A DNA stretch of 39,248 nt from Bacillota bacterium (GCA_023431215.1 JAEYXR010000100.1:1-39248), one strand, 5' to 3'; positions 1 through 8,792 are shown, numbered from the stretch's first letter. Program-made: numbers and translations. The notes: generated from the letters alone by a model not told the origin.

Positions 1-1
1 C

Positions 2-1069
2 GTCCTTTTTGGCGGCGTTTCCAGCGAACATGAGGTTTCTCGTCTTTCGGTGACCTCCGTATTGGCCAATATTGACCGAACCCGCTACGACACCATAGCG
101 GTAGGCATCACCAAGGACGGGCGCTGGTTGCGCTTTGACGGTGACGAAGCCCTCATTGCAGGGGGGCAGTGGGAAAAGGATTCCCAGCATCTTTGCCCCT
201 GCGTACTTTCTCCTGATACCTCCCACCATGGTTTGCTGGTACTGGAACAGGATGGCTGGAGAACAGTGCATATAGACGTGGTATTTCCTGTACTCCATGG
301 CAAAAACGGCGAGGACGGCACTATCCAAGGTCTGCTTGAAATGGCAGGACTGCCTTATGTGGGCTGCGGCGTTGCTGCCAGCGCCAATTGTATGGATAAG
401 GACATCGCCAAAATTATATTGGCCGCCGCCGGTATTCCAGTTGCAAAATGGATTACGGTACCTGCCGAAGAGTTTTATGATCTTGACGCTGTGGACACCG
501 CTATCGCAGAACGCCTTGGATACCCTGTTTTTGTCAAGCCTGCCAATGCAGGTTCCTCTGTGGGTGTCTCTAAAGCAGCCAATAAAGCAGAACTTCGCAC
601 CGCCCTTTACGAAGCGTTTAAGGAGGACCGAAAGGTCATTATTGAAGAAACCTTAAAGGGAGCCGAGGTGGAATGCGCCGTAATGGGCAATTACCAGCCC
701 AAGGCCTCCTCTGTCATTGGTGAGATTGTTCCCAAGCGTGACCTGTACGATTATGAGGGTAAGTATGTGGATGGCTCTACCGACCTGTATATTCCTGCCC
801 GCATTTCTACTGAGCAAACCGACCTTGTGCGCGCCATGGCTGTGCGCGCCTATACCCTGCTTGGCTGCACGGGGCTTTCCCGGGTTGACTTTTTTGCCTG
901 CCCCGACGGAAAGAGCGTTGTCCTCAACGAGCTCAACACTCTCCCCGGCTTTACCAATATCAGCATGTATCCCAAGCTGTTTATGGCTTCTGGACTCACT
1001 TATCCTCAAATTATCGATAAGTTGATTCAGCTTGGAATTGATTGTAAAAAAGAACATATCGAGTTTTAG
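2..1069 (+). CDS. ddl: D-alanine--D-alanine ligase, 5' end outside window
   Basis: Joins two D-alanines with ATP to make the dipeptide end of the peptidoglycan stem in the cytoplasm. The reading frame is open from base 2 and already inside the N-terminal family motif FGGVSSEHEVS, so the true start lies a few codons upstream. The GTG at 50 is internal to the conserved region. At least 355 residues are visible, normal for Ddl. ATP-grasp features follow in order: a lysine-rich ATP site around FVKPANAGSSVGVSK, the EE of IEETLKGAEVE, the YDYEGKY loop and the metal/product motif NELNTLPGFT near the C-terminus. The tyrosine in the YDYEGKY loop is typical of D-Ala-D-Ala rather than D-Ala-D-Lac ligases (family knowledge). 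It lies 93 bp upstream of murI on the same strand, consistent with a wall-precursor group. Confidence 0.95.
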   Translation, partial: VLFGGVSSEHEVSRLSVTSVLANIDRTRYDTIAVGITKDGRWLRFDGDEALIAGGQWEKDSQHLCPCVLSPDTSHHGLLVLEQDGWRTVHIDVVFPVLHGKNGEDGTIQGLLEMAGLPYVGCGVAASANCMDKDIAKIILAAAGIPVAKWITVPAEEFYDLDAVDTAIAERLGYPVFVKPANAGSSVGVSKAANKAELRTALYEAFKEDRKVIIEETLKGAEVECAVMGNYQPKASSVIGEIVPKRDLYDYEGKYVDGSTDLYIPARISTEQTDLVRAMAVRAYTLLGCTGLSRVDFFACPDGKSVVLNELNTLPGFTNISMYPKLFMASGLTYPQIIDKLIQLGIDCKKEHIEF

Positions 1070-1162
1070 GCTTTGCTCTTATCATTTCTCTTCTTTGCGT
1101 GGTAAGAGCCTGATAGTTACGATTACTTTGTGCCGACGCAAAGCGGCGAAATGGAGCATTTT

Positions 1163-2005
1163 ATGGACATAAGACCCATTGGTGTCTTCGATTCAGGCTT
1201 GGGCGGCCTTACCGCTGTCAAAGAGCTGCTGAGCATATTGCCCCAGGAAGACATTGTGTATTTTGGTGATACCGGACGGGTACCCTACGGCAGCCGCGGC
1301 AACGAGGTTATTACCCGCTATGCCGGGCAGGATGTAAGCTTTTTGTTGGGTCAGCAGGTCAAAGCTGTGCTTTGTGCCTGTGGCACTGTCAGCTCGGTTG
1401 CCGGGGGTATGCTGGCGGAACATTCTCCGGTTCCTTTTTTTGAAGTGGTATCTCCCGCTGCTGCCGCAGCCTGTGCTGCAACCAAAAATGAGCGTATTGG
1501 CGTCATTGCCACCAAAGCCACCATTGCCAGCGGTAAGTTTACCCAAAAGATTAACAGCCTGCTGCCAACGGCACAGGTGTTTGCCCGGGCGTGCCCCCTG
1601 TTTGTGCCTCTTGCAGAAGAAGGGCATATTGCCACAGATGACCCCATTACTACACCTGCCGTTAAGCTTTACCTTAGCCAGCTTAAAAAAGATAATATTG
1701 ATACACTGATTTTAGGCTGTACTCATTATCCCATTCTTGCACCTATTATCGGTAATTTCTTTGACGGTAAGGTTACCCTCATTGATTCTGGGCGGGAAGC
1801 TGCCCGTGCCTTAAAACTACGGCTGGAGACAGACAGCCTGTTAACAGATGCCACCACCCCCGGCAGCCTGCGCTATTATGTCTCCGACTCCACCCAAAGC
1901 TTTGCCCAGGTGGCAGAAATCTTCCTTGGCACCCCCGTAAGGCAGGATGTTGAAAAGATTGATATTGCCGCACTGGAGGCTTTGCCCATACCCCAGCAGC
2001 TGTAA
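1163..2005 (+). CDS. murI: Glutamate racemase
   Basis: Converts L- to D-glutamate for peptidoglycan by two-cysteine acid/base chemistry. I chose ATG 1163 (280 aa) because GGAG at 1153-1156 sits six bases upstream. The longer GTG 1130 and ATG 1151 starts lack this, and the protein then begins MDIRPIGVFDSGLGG, as in the family. Seen motifs: DSGLGG (Asp), GDTGRVPYG, first catalytic Cys73 in CACGTVSSVA, and LGCTHYPIL with the second catalytic Cys and His. The usual motif around the first cysteine is ACNTA; here the Asn is Gly74 (see findings). It follows ddl and precedes the DUF1934 gene. Function is likely retained because all other catalytic motifs are intact. Confidence 0.92.
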   Translation: MDIRPIGVFDSGLGGLTAVKELLSILPQEDIVYFGDTGRVPYGSRGNEVITRYAGQDVSFLLGQQVKAVLCACGTVSSVAGGMLAEHSPVPFFEVVSPAAAAACAATKNERIGVIATKATIASGKFTQKINSLLPTAQVFARACPLFVPLAEEGHIATDDPITTPAVKLYLSQLKKDNIDTLILGCTHYPILAPIIGNFFDGKVTLIDSGREAARALKLRLETDSLLTDATTPGSLRYYVSDSTQSFAQVAEIFLGTPVRQDVEKIDIAALEALPIPQQL

Positions 2006-2059
2006 GAGGCATTGCCAGCCTGCAGCCATACACCCAAAACCACGGAGGAACAATATTCT

Positions 2060-2500
2060 ATGAACCATAAAAATATGGAGGACTTCCTGATTAAAATAAA
2101 AGGCGTACAGATTGTGCAAGGTGACAGTGATGTAGTGGAGGTGTTGACCAAGGGCAGTTTTTGCCGCACCAAGGACGCCTACCTCATCAGCTACGATGAA
2201 AGCGCTGCAACAGGCTTTGACGGTGCCCACACCACTTTGCGGTTTGACCTTGCGGACAACCGTGTTACCATGTCCCGTACAGGCAGCCTCAACACCCAGC
2301 TGATTATAGAAGAAGGACAGCGTCACCAGTGCACCTACGACACCGGCTACGGGCAGATGACCATTGGCGTGCTGGGTAACCGAATTCAACACAATTTGAG
2401 TGAGGAGGGCGGCGACATCTCCTTTGGTTATTCTTTGGATGTTGACACAGCCCTTGCCAGCGAAAACAAGGTTTATATTTCGGTTGCCAAACCGCAATAA
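2060..2500 (+). CDS. DUF1934 (YwiB-like) protein
   Basis: A 146-residue soluble protein with the alternating beta-strand pattern of the DUF1934/YwiB calycin-like barrel family. Recognisable features are the early IKIKGVQ strand, YLISYDE, the long TLRF...NRVTMSRTG hairpin and the late ISFGYSLDVD segment. The start at ATG 2060 is fixed by GGAGG at 2044-2048, 11 bases upstream; an open frame extends to 2012 but has no ribosome site. In Bacillus, ywiB lies immediately upstream of argS, and the same order is seen here, with argS starting 61 bp downstream. Molecular function is unknown. No signal peptide or membrane segment. Confidence 0.8.
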   Translation: MNHKNMEDFLIKIKGVQIVQGDSDVVEVLTKGSFCRTKDAYLISYDESAATGFDGAHTTLRFDLADNRVTMSRTGSLNTQLIIEEGQRHQCTYDTGYGQMTIGVLGNRIQHNLSEEGGDISFGYSLDVDTALASENKVYISVAKPQ

Positions 2501-2561
2501 ATTTGGTCAAACTATATTTATAATAGGTACTAGGAAGTTTATAAAATAGGAGCTAAAAAAG

Positions 2562-4253
2562 ATGATTAGCATTGCAGACAGCACCCAACAGCAAATTAAA
2601 GACCTCATTACCCAAGCCTTTGCTCAGGCAGCAAAAGCCGGCGACCTGCCCGATGCTGCCCCGGCAGACTTTATTGTGGAGGTTCCCGCAGACACCACCA
2701 AAGGCGACTTTGCCACCAATGCCGCTATGGCCAACGCCAGAGCCATGCGCAAAGCACCCATCCAAATTGCTCAGGCGCTTATTGCCCACATGAATTTTGA
2801 CGGCACCCTCATTGAGCGTGCCGAAGCTGCCGGCCCCGGCTTTATTAATTTTTTTGTCCGTCCTTTGTGGTTCGGCTCTATATTGGAAGAAGTTACCGCC
2901 AAGAGTGACAATTACGGCCGAAGCGATTATGGCAAGGGCCAGAAATACATGGTAGAATTTGTATCTGCCAACCCCACAGGCCCCATGCATATGGGCAATG
3001 CCCGGGGCGGCGGCATCGGTGACTGCCTGGCTGCTGCGTTGGACTGGGCAGGCTTTGACGTTACCCGTGAGTTTTATGTCAATGATGCCGGCAATCAGAT
3101 TGAACGCTTTGGTATTTCCCTGGAAATTCGTTATCTTCAAATTTTTAAAGGTGAAGACGCTGTCCCCCTGCCTGAGGACTGCTACCATGGCGGTGATATC
3201 ATGGACCACGCCAAGGCTTTTGCTGAAATATATGGAGACCGTTATGTAAATGCCGATGAAAAAGAGCGTCGTGATGCGCTGGTAGCCTTTGCTCTGCCTC
3301 AGAACATTCAAAAGCTCCACGACGACCTGCAGAAGTATCGCATTGAATACGATGTGTGGTTTAAGGAAAGCACTCTGCACCCCGACGCCATCAAAGATGT
3401 TCTCACCGTTTTGGCAAATCGCCAAATGACCTATGAAAAGGATGGGGCTCTTTGGTATAAGGCAACCGCCTTTGGGGCAGAAAAGGATGAAGTTTTGGTG
3501 CGTGCCAACGGCCACCCCACCTATTTTGCCGCCGACATTGCCTACCACTACAACAAGTTTGCCACCCGGGGCTTTGATCGGGTCATTAACGTCTGGGGTG
3601 CCGACCACCACGGCCATGTTGCCCGCTTAAAGGGTGCTATGGATGCTGTGGGGCTGGACGGCAGCAAGCTGGATATTGTACTGATGCAGCTGGTGCGTTT
3701 AATGAAGGACGGCGAGCCTTACCGCATGAGCAAGCGCTCCGGCAAAGCCATTACACTGGCCGACCTCATTGAAGAAATCCCCATGGATGCCGCCCGCTTT
3801 TTCTTTATCATGCGTGAGCCTGGCTCTCCTCTGGACTTTGACCTTGACCTTGCCGCAAAAGAAAGCAGCGAAAACCCTGTTTTTTATGTGCAGTACGCTC
3901 ATGCCCGTATTTGCAGCATTCTGAAAAACCTAAGCGCCGAGGGCATTTCTCCCAAGAAGCTTACCGCTGCCGACTACGATGTGCTGACTACCCCCGAGGA
4001 GCGTGAGCTTATCCGCCGTTTGGGCCAGCTGCCCGGCGAGATTATCTGTGCCGCCCGAGATTACGACCCTGCAAAGCTTACCAGCTACCTTATTGACGTT
4101 GCCACCCTGTTCCACAAATTTTACAACACCTGCCGCTGCAAGGGCGTGGAGGATTCTCTCCAGCAGGCTCGTCTGGGCTTGTGTGTTGCCACACGCATTG
4201 TGCTGCGCAACGTCTTGGAACTGCTGAAAATTTCGGCACCCGAGGTAATGTAG
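2562..4253 (+). CDS. argS: Arginyl-tRNA synthetase
   Basis: Charges tRNA-Arg with arginine in the cytoplasm. 563 residues, usual for bacterial ArgRS. The N-terminal Add-1 domain contains KGDFATNAAM. The class I active site follows with FVSANPTGPMHMGNARGG (HxGN version of HIGH) near residue 140 and the KMSKS equivalent MSKRSGK near residue 390. The C-terminal DALR anticodon-binding domain begins around ENPVFYVQYAHARI. ATG 2562 has AGGAG about nine bases upstream. It sits 61 bp after the YwiB-like gene. A TATAAT at 2519-2524 lies in the spacer, but no convincing -35 goes with it. Confidence 0.97.
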   Translation: MISIADSTQQQIKDLITQAFAQAAKAGDLPDAAPADFIVEVPADTTKGDFATNAAMANARAMRKAPIQIAQALIAHMNFDGTLIERAEAAGPGFINFFVRPLWFGSILEEVTAKSDNYGRSDYGKGQKYMVEFVSANPTGPMHMGNARGGGIGDCLAAALDWAGFDVTREFYVNDAGNQIERFGISLEIRYLQIFKGEDAVPLPEDCYHGGDIMDHAKAFAEIYGDRYVNADEKERRDALVAFALPQNIQKLHDDLQKYRIEYDVWFKESTLHPDAIKDVLTVLANRQMTYEKDGALWYKATAFGAEKDEVLVRANGHPTYFAADIAYHYNKFATRGFDRVINVWGADHHGHVARLKGAMDAVGLDGSKLDIVLMQLVRLMKDGEPYRMSKRSGKAITLADLIEEIPMDAARFFFIMREPGSPLDFDLDLAAKESSENPVFYVQYAHARICSILKNLSAEGISPKKLTAADYDVLTTPEERELIRRLGQLPGEIICAARDYDPAKLTSYLIDVATLFHKFYNTCRCKGVEDSLQQARLGLCVATRIVLRNVLELLKISAPEVM

Positions 4254-4342
4254 GAAGTTTTTGCAACAAAGAATTAAAATTTAAATAAATCAAGGGGTGG
4301 ACTTTCCCCCTGATCTTGTATTATCAATGAAAGGAAATGAAG

Positions 4343-5464
4343 ATGGAAATCGCTCCCAGTCGACCGTGCATCATACTTCAACCCGACCAGGCCGCTTTCT
4401 CCGACGCTATTGCAAAAGCAGGGGCCCTGCCCCTGGCTCTGGCGCCGCTGCCCAAGGATGCTTCGTTTCAAGACCCAACTCTCTCTGTTGGGCTTTGCGC
4501 TTCTTTGGTAGAAAATACCCGTAGCCTTGCAGGCAAAAGTGCCGTAATTACCGGACAGATTTATACCGGAGGGCTGATTATGGAGCCCTACGGTGAGCTA
4601 TCCTTTTATGAAGGGGTGCGACGCTACCGCACCTTGGCCAAAGCCTTTGCCGATGCAGGCGCACGGTGCCTGCTGCTTCACGGTGCACAAAGCATGCTGC
4701 AGGCCAGAGCCGCCGTGCTTGGTGCCCGTGACTGCGGTCTGCCACTGCTTTGTACCTTTGAGCTTATGGGTGAGGGTGACTCGCTGTTGGGCGGCGGCGA
4801 TATTTTATCTGCCTTTTTGGTGCTTCAGGAGCTTGGCGTTGCAGCCGTGGGTTATTGTTCCAGTGTAACCGGACTGATGCTGAACGCCCTGGAGCTCATT
4901 GCTCCTTACCGAAAGGTTCCCATTATCTCCATGACCGAAAACCTGGCGGATGCACTGGAGCCCGAGGACAATACAGCATTGCTGGCATTGCGTGCTCAGG
5001 GGCTTTCACAGCTGGGTGTTTCTATGCTGGGTATTATGGGTGCACGCCTTGATCATCTTACCGCTGCCGCGGGCAGCATCCACTCACCGGAGCTTCCCCA
5101 CTTTCCTTTACAGGAGGAAATTTGGGCAGGCAACGAGACGCAGGTTTACTATCTGGATGAAAACATTGAGTTTTCTGAACCCATTGGGTGCGGCATAGAT
5201 ATGTCCGACGATATTATTGAAACCGAGCATGATAACTGGGGTGTTTTGTGCGTGCGGATTGATACTCCGGAAGAAGGAGAGAGCATCAGCGAAAACAATG
5301 CCCATCTTTCCCGCATGCCGGTAGCCTTTTTATCTGACTGTGGTGATGCGCTGGAAGCTGCACTGGCAGCTTACAACGGCCGTGCCATTATAGACAGCCG
5401 CACAGAGCTGCCTGATGAACGGCTTTTCAACCTGGCATCCCGCTATGCAGCCGTAGTGCTTTAA
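4343..5464 (+). CDS. Homocysteine S-methyltransferase-fold protein, zinc site degenerate
   Basis: A 373-residue soluble protein. From about residue 65 to 245 it follows the pattern of the MetH/BHMT homocysteine-binding barrel: ITGQIYTGGLIMEPYGELSF matches the GPTG..L.P.G...F segment. A Y..LAKAFADAGARCLLLHG strand-helix follows, then AVLGARDCGLPLLCTF, the LGGGD turn and VAAVGYCSS, equivalent to the first zinc cysteine (NCS). The second zinc motif, normally GGCCGT, is LGIMGARLDHL here, so the Cys pair is missing. The N-terminal DGAMGT-type strand is also absent. It therefore probably does not catalyse zinc-dependent methyl transfer. The start is ATG 4343 because AAGGA at 4331-4335 is seven bases upstream; ATG 4337 is too close. 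It is followed by a strong terminator. True role unknown; assignment is by fold pattern only. Confidence 0.55.
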   Translation: MEIAPSRPCIILQPDQAAFSDAIAKAGALPLALAPLPKDASFQDPTLSVGLCASLVENTRSLAGKSAVITGQIYTGGLIMEPYGELSFYEGVRRYRTLAKAFADAGARCLLLHGAQSMLQARAAVLGARDCGLPLLCTFELMGEGDSLLGGGDILSAFLVLQELGVAAVGYCSSVTGLMLNALELIAPYRKVPIISMTENLADALEPEDNTALLALRAQGLSQLGVSMLGIMGARLDHLTAAAGSIHSPELPHFPLQEEIWAGNETQVYYLDENIEFSEPIGCGIDMSDDIIETEHDNWGVLCVRIDTPEEGESISENNAHLSRMPVAFLSDCGDALEAALAAYNGRAIIDSRTELPDERLFNLASRYAAVVL

Positions 5465-5478
5465 TATTCATGCAAAAA

Positions 5479-5510
5479 ACAAGGGGCGGTTTTTTCCGCC
5501 CCTTGTTTTA
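5479..5510 (+). terminator. Rho-independent terminator after the methyltransferase-like gene
   Basis: A perfect 11-bp stem (5479-5489 with 5496-5506, core CAAGGGGCGG) with a six-T loop, followed by TTTA. A run of A precedes it, so it could also act on the minus strand. Confidence 0.9.
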
Positions 5511-5549
5511 ACTGTACCAAAGAATTTGATAAAAAAGGATACTTTTGCC

Positions 5550-6893
5550 ATGACAACATCATTAACAAAGGGCAATGAGACTAAAGCTCTTTTGGTATTC
5601 AGTATGCCCATGATTTTGGGCAACCTGCTCCAACAGCTTTATAATGTTGCCGATACTTTAATTGTAGGCAAATATCTTGGCCCCAAAGCCCTTGCCGCAG
5701 TAGGCTCCTCCTATGCCCTTATGGTGCTGCTGACCTCGGTGGTGCTGGGTCTGTGCATGGGCAGCGGCATTGTGTTTGCCCAGCTTTTTGGTGCCAAGCA
5801 AGACGACCGTCTTAAAACGGCTTTACCCAATGCTTTTGGGCTTATTGCAGTCATTACCCTGCTGTTAACCCTGCTTTCTTACACCTTGCTAGAGCAGTTT
5901 ATCCGCTGGCTGCGCATTCCCGCCGAGGCTGCGCCCTTGGCAGCAGAATATCTGTACATCATCTTTGGTGGTATGGGTTTTGTTTTTTTATATAACTTTT
6001 TTGCGTTAGTGTTGCGTAGCACTGGCAATACCATGGTGCCCCTTTTGTTTTTGGGTATTGCCGCGGTAATTAACATTGTGCTGGATATCACATTTATCTT
6101 GTTTTTAAATTGGGGCATTGCCGGTGCCGCCATAGCAACTGTAATTGCCCAGGCCTTTTCTGCTGTGGCAATTGTCGTTTATTTTTTACTAAAAACACCA
6201 GAGCTTTGTCCCCGGCGGCAGCATTTTCGTCTGGACCGCCGCCTGCTGAGTCTTATTTGCAGCAACTCTTTGCTCACCAGTATTCAGCAGTCCATTATGA
6301 ACTTTGGTATTTTGATGATACAGGGCCTGGTCAACAGCTTTGGTCTTGCTGCCACAGCTGCCTTTGCGGCAGTGGTCAAAATTGACGCCTTTGCCTACAT
6401 GCCTGCACAGGATTTTGGCAATGCTTTTGCCACCTTTGTGGCACAAAATGCCGGGGCCGGGCAGCATCAGCGTATTCAAAAGGGGACCCGCTCGGCTGTG
6501 ATGATTTCCTGTGTCTTTTGTCTCCTCAGTTCTGCTGCTGTCAACCTGTTTGCCCGCCCTTTGATGCTATTGTTTCTTGCCCCGGAGCAGTCCGAAATCA
6601 TTGCCATCGGCATACAATACCTGCGTATTGAAGGCTCCTGCTATGTAGGCATCGGTATTTTATTCTTGCTGTATGCTTTTTATCGGGGGTTGGGGCGTTC
6701 TCAAATGTCTATTGTTTTAACAATTTTTTCTCTGGGCAGCCGGGTCCTCCTTGCCTACCTGCTTGCACCCATTCCTCAAGTGGGCCTGGTGGGAATTTGG
6801 TGGGCAATCCCCATTGGCTGGGCCTTGGCAGATGCCTTTGGACTGTGGTACCTTTTTCGCTACCGCCATACACTTCTTACCATTCGGCTTTAG
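5550..6893 (+). CDS. MATE family efflux transporter
   Basis: Multidrug/toxin extrusion-type antiporter in the cytoplasmic membrane. It opens with the characteristic LLVFSMPMILGNLLQQLYNVADTL segment (bases about 5592-5660), continues with about 12 hydrophobic segments in two related halves, and is 447 aa from ATG 5550, a normal MATE length. The second half begins near SNSLLTSIQQSIMN. AAGGA at 5535-5539 is ten bases before ATG 5550; an in-frame TTG at 5526 would add eight residues but has no ribosome site. The gene is monocistronic, bounded by the hairpin at 5479-5510 upstream and a hairpin at 6911-6948 downstream. Substrate cannot be told from sequence. Confidence 0.93.
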   Translation: MTTSLTKGNETKALLVFSMPMILGNLLQQLYNVADTLIVGKYLGPKALAAVGSSYALMVLLTSVVLGLCMGSGIVFAQLFGAKQDDRLKTALPNAFGLIAVITLLLTLLSYTLLEQFIRWLRIPAEAAPLAAEYLYIIFGGMGFVFLYNFFALVLRSTGNTMVPLLFLGIAAVINIVLDITFILFLNWGIAGAAIATVIAQAFSAVAIVVYFLLKTPELCPRRQHFRLDRRLLSLICSNSLLTSIQQSIMNFGILMIQGLVNSFGLAATAAFAAVVKIDAFAYMPAQDFGNAFATFVAQNAGAGQHQRIQKGTRSAVMISCVFCLLSSAAVNLFARPLMLLFLAPEQSEIIAIGIQYLRIEGSCYVGIGILFLLYAFYRGLGRSQMSIVLTIFSLGSRVLLAYLLAPIPQVGLVGIWWAIPIGWALADAFGLWYLFRYRHTLLTIRL

Positions 6894-6910
6894 ACGCAAT
6901 TTGTTTATCC

Positions 6911-6948
6911 CAAATAGCCTGCCCAGTAAAAACTTGGCAGGCTATTTG
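6911..6948. terminator. Bidirectional hairpin between convergent MATE and amt genes
   Basis: A 13-bp perfect stem (6911-6923 with 6936-6948, core AAATAGCCTGCC) and a 12-base loop lie between two genes that end facing each other. The T tail is short on both strands, so it may be a weak terminator or an mRNA 3' stabiliser. Confidence 0.65.
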
Positions 6949-6958
6949 TATTGGTAGG

Positions 6959-8644
6959 CTATCCTACGGGGCAAGGCTCTTCCTCGTCCTGCAAAGCGTC
7001 ATAATCCTCTTCTCCGGTACGTACTTTAACCACCTTTTCAACATCATACACAAAAATTTTGCCGTCGCCAATGCTGCCTGTATATAGTGCGGAGCGCGCA
7101 GCCTGAATAACCGTGTTAACAGGCACCTTGCAAACCACAACCTCAACCTGCACTTTAGGCAGCAGCTTAGTCTCCAGGGGAACTCCACGGTAAAACTCTG
7201 CTCCGCCCTTTTGCATACCACAGCCCAGCACCTGGGTCACCGTTATGCCGGTAATGCCAACTCTATCCAGGGCTACCCTGAGTGCCTCAAAGTTTGCCTG
7301 TTTGGTTAGGATAACCACCTTGGACATCTTATTGTAGCCAGAGGCAGCAGATGATGGTGTATACTCCACGGGAACAGCCTGTTGTACTTTCACAACAGGT
7401 AAAGGTGTGGGCAGTGTATGGTCAATTACCATAAAGTCGCCGTAGCTGCTGGCCAGTCCATGCTCTTTCAGATCCAGACCTGTCACTTCCTCCTCGGCGC
7501 TGACACGCAGGCCCACCGTGTGCTTAATCACCTGGAAGACCACAAGCATGGTAGCCGTAACCCAGGCAATAACGGCCGCAACACCAGTCATTTGTGTGAC
7601 GAGGTACTGAAAGCCGCCACCATACAGTAAGCCGCCGTCGGTGGCAAATACACCCACTAAAATAGTTCCTGCAGCACCGCATAGGCCATGAACACCGATA
7701 GCGCCTACAGGGTCATCAATTTTACAAATCTTTTCAATAAACTCTATGCCAAACACCACAACAAAGGCAGCAATGATGCCAATGGCAAAGGCTCCTACCG
7801 GGCTGACGGCATCGCAGCCAGCGGTAATGGCAACCAGACCGGCCAGTGAACCATTGAGGGTCATGGATACATCCGGTTTTTTGTAGCGCACCCAGGTAAT
7901 ACACATCACCCCCACTGTGGCAGCTGCAGCAGCCAGATTGGTGGTAACAAAAATGTTTGCCGCCGAAGCAATGGCCTCATCCCCGGTCATAGAAACGGTG
8001 GAGCAGCCGTTAAAGCCAAACCAGCAGAACCAAAGAATAAATACCCCCAGCGCTCCAAGGGTCAGACTGTGCCCCGGAATTGCCCGTGGTTTGCCATCCT
8101 TGCCGTATTTACCAATACGTGGCCCCAAAATTTTGGCGCCAACAAGCGCTGCCACGCCACCCACCATGTGAACCGCTGTGGAGCCTGCAAAATCGTGAAA
8201 GCCCATTTGTGCCAACCAACCGCCTCCCCAAATCCAATGGCCCGAAACGGGGTATATCACTGCACTGATAATCAGGCTATAAAGGCAATAAGCAGAAAAC
8301 TTGGTGCGCTCTGCCATAGCACCGGAAACAATGGTGGCTGCGGTTGCACAAAACACCGTTTGAAAAATAACAAAAGCAGCAGAAGGAAAAGTGGAGCCAT
8401 AGTCGCCTCGCAAAAAGAAGTCAAGACCACCGATAAAAGCACCATCACCCCCAAACATCAAGCCAAAGCCGATAAACCAGAAAACCAATGTGCCAATGGC
8501 AAAATCCATGAGGTTTTTCATAATAATATTGCCTGCATTTTTGGCTCTGGTAAAGCCTGTTTCTACCATGGCAAAGCCCGCTTGCATAAAGAACACCAAA
8601 ACCGCGCCCAACAACACCCAAATGGTATCAACCGCTGAATACAT
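6959..8644 (-). CDS. amt: Ammonium channel fused to a PII (GlnK-type) regulatory domain
   Basis: Residues 1 to about 415 form an Amt/Mep ammonium channel with 11 predicted membrane segments. Both pore histidines are recognisable, in AVHMVGG and GVHGLCGAAGT. After a linker of about 25 residues, residues 440-545 form a complete PII domain: MSKVVILT, the VTQVLGCGMQKG strand, a T-loop in EFYRGVPLETKLLPKV, then GSIGDGKIFVYDVEKVVKVRTGE. A PII protein normally plugs AmtB reversibly; here it is covalently attached. The T-loop residue aligned with the uridylylated Tyr51 is Leu. The start is ATG 8644 (561 aa) with AGGAGGGG just upstream; the frame stays open to 8794 but runs through a hairpin and the -10 box. 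An acidic tail, EEDYDALQDEEEP, ends the protein. Confidence 0.93.
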   Translation of the reverse strand: MYSAVDTIWVLLGAVLVFFMQAGFAMVETGFTRAKNAGNIIMKNLMDFAIGTLVFWFIGFGLMFGGDGAFIGGLDFFLRGDYGSTFPSAAFVIFQTVFCATAATIVSGAMAERTKFSAYCLYSLIISAVIYPVSGHWIWGGGWLAQMGFHDFAGSTAVHMVGGVAALVGAKILGPRIGKYGKDGKPRAIPGHSLTLGALGVFILWFCWFGFNGCSTVSMTGDEAIASAANIFVTTNLAAAAATVGVMCITWVRYKKPDVSMTLNGSLAGLVAITAGCDAVSPVGAFAIGIIAAFVVVFGIEFIEKICKIDDPVGAIGVHGLCGAAGTILVGVFATDGGLLYGGGFQYLVTQMTGVAAVIAWVTATMLVVFQVIKHTVGLRVSAEEEVTGLDLKEHGLASSYGDFMVIDHTLPTPLPVVKVQQAVPVEYTPSSAASGYNKMSKVVILTKQANFEALRVALDRVGITGITVTQVLGCGMQKGGAEFYRGVPLETKLLPKVQVEVVVCKVPVNTVIQAARSALYTGSIGDGKIFVYDVEKVVKVRTGEEDYDALQDEEEPCPVG

Positions 8645-8738
8645 AAATTCCCCTCCTAAAAAACAAATAAAAAAAACGCAGAATCTCTTGTCTGTGAGAA
8701 TTCCACGTCCTTGTGTAACGGCCGCTGCAGCCGGCCTA
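8645..8738 (-). promoter_or_regulatory. amt 5' leader downstream of the first hairpin
   Basis: About 95 bases of untranslated leader. It contains a GC-rich near-palindrome around 8719-8736 (GCCGCTGCAGCCGGC core). A second imperfect stem (GAATTCTC/GAGATTC on the minus strand) is followed by an eight-T run close to the ribosome site. The two together could give a second, weaker terminator or an alternative fold. I recognise no known riboswitch or ANTAR-target consensus. Confidence 0.45.
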
Positions 8739-8780
8739 TAAAAACAAAGAGGCTGCGAAGTTTTCTTCGCAGCCTCTTTG
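8739..8780 (-). terminator. Terminator-like hairpin at the very start of the amt leader
   Basis: A perfect 16-bp stem (8745-8760 with 8765-8780, core AGGCTGCGAAG) and four-base loop, followed on the minus strand by TTTTTAT. It lies only about six bases after the predicted transcription start of the amt promoter and about 95 bases before the amt start codon, so it looks like an attenuator. Confidence 0.75.
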
Positions 8781-8792
8781 CTTGTTGGTGTC

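Noticed and set aside
1074..1109. Terminator between ddl and murI
   Set aside because: Only a 7-bp stem (GCTCTTA/TAAGAGC) with a 21-base loop and no T tail.
2553..3617. A 354-codon open frame antisense to argS
   Set aside because: Same codon phase artefact as for ppdK; argS itself is unmistakable.
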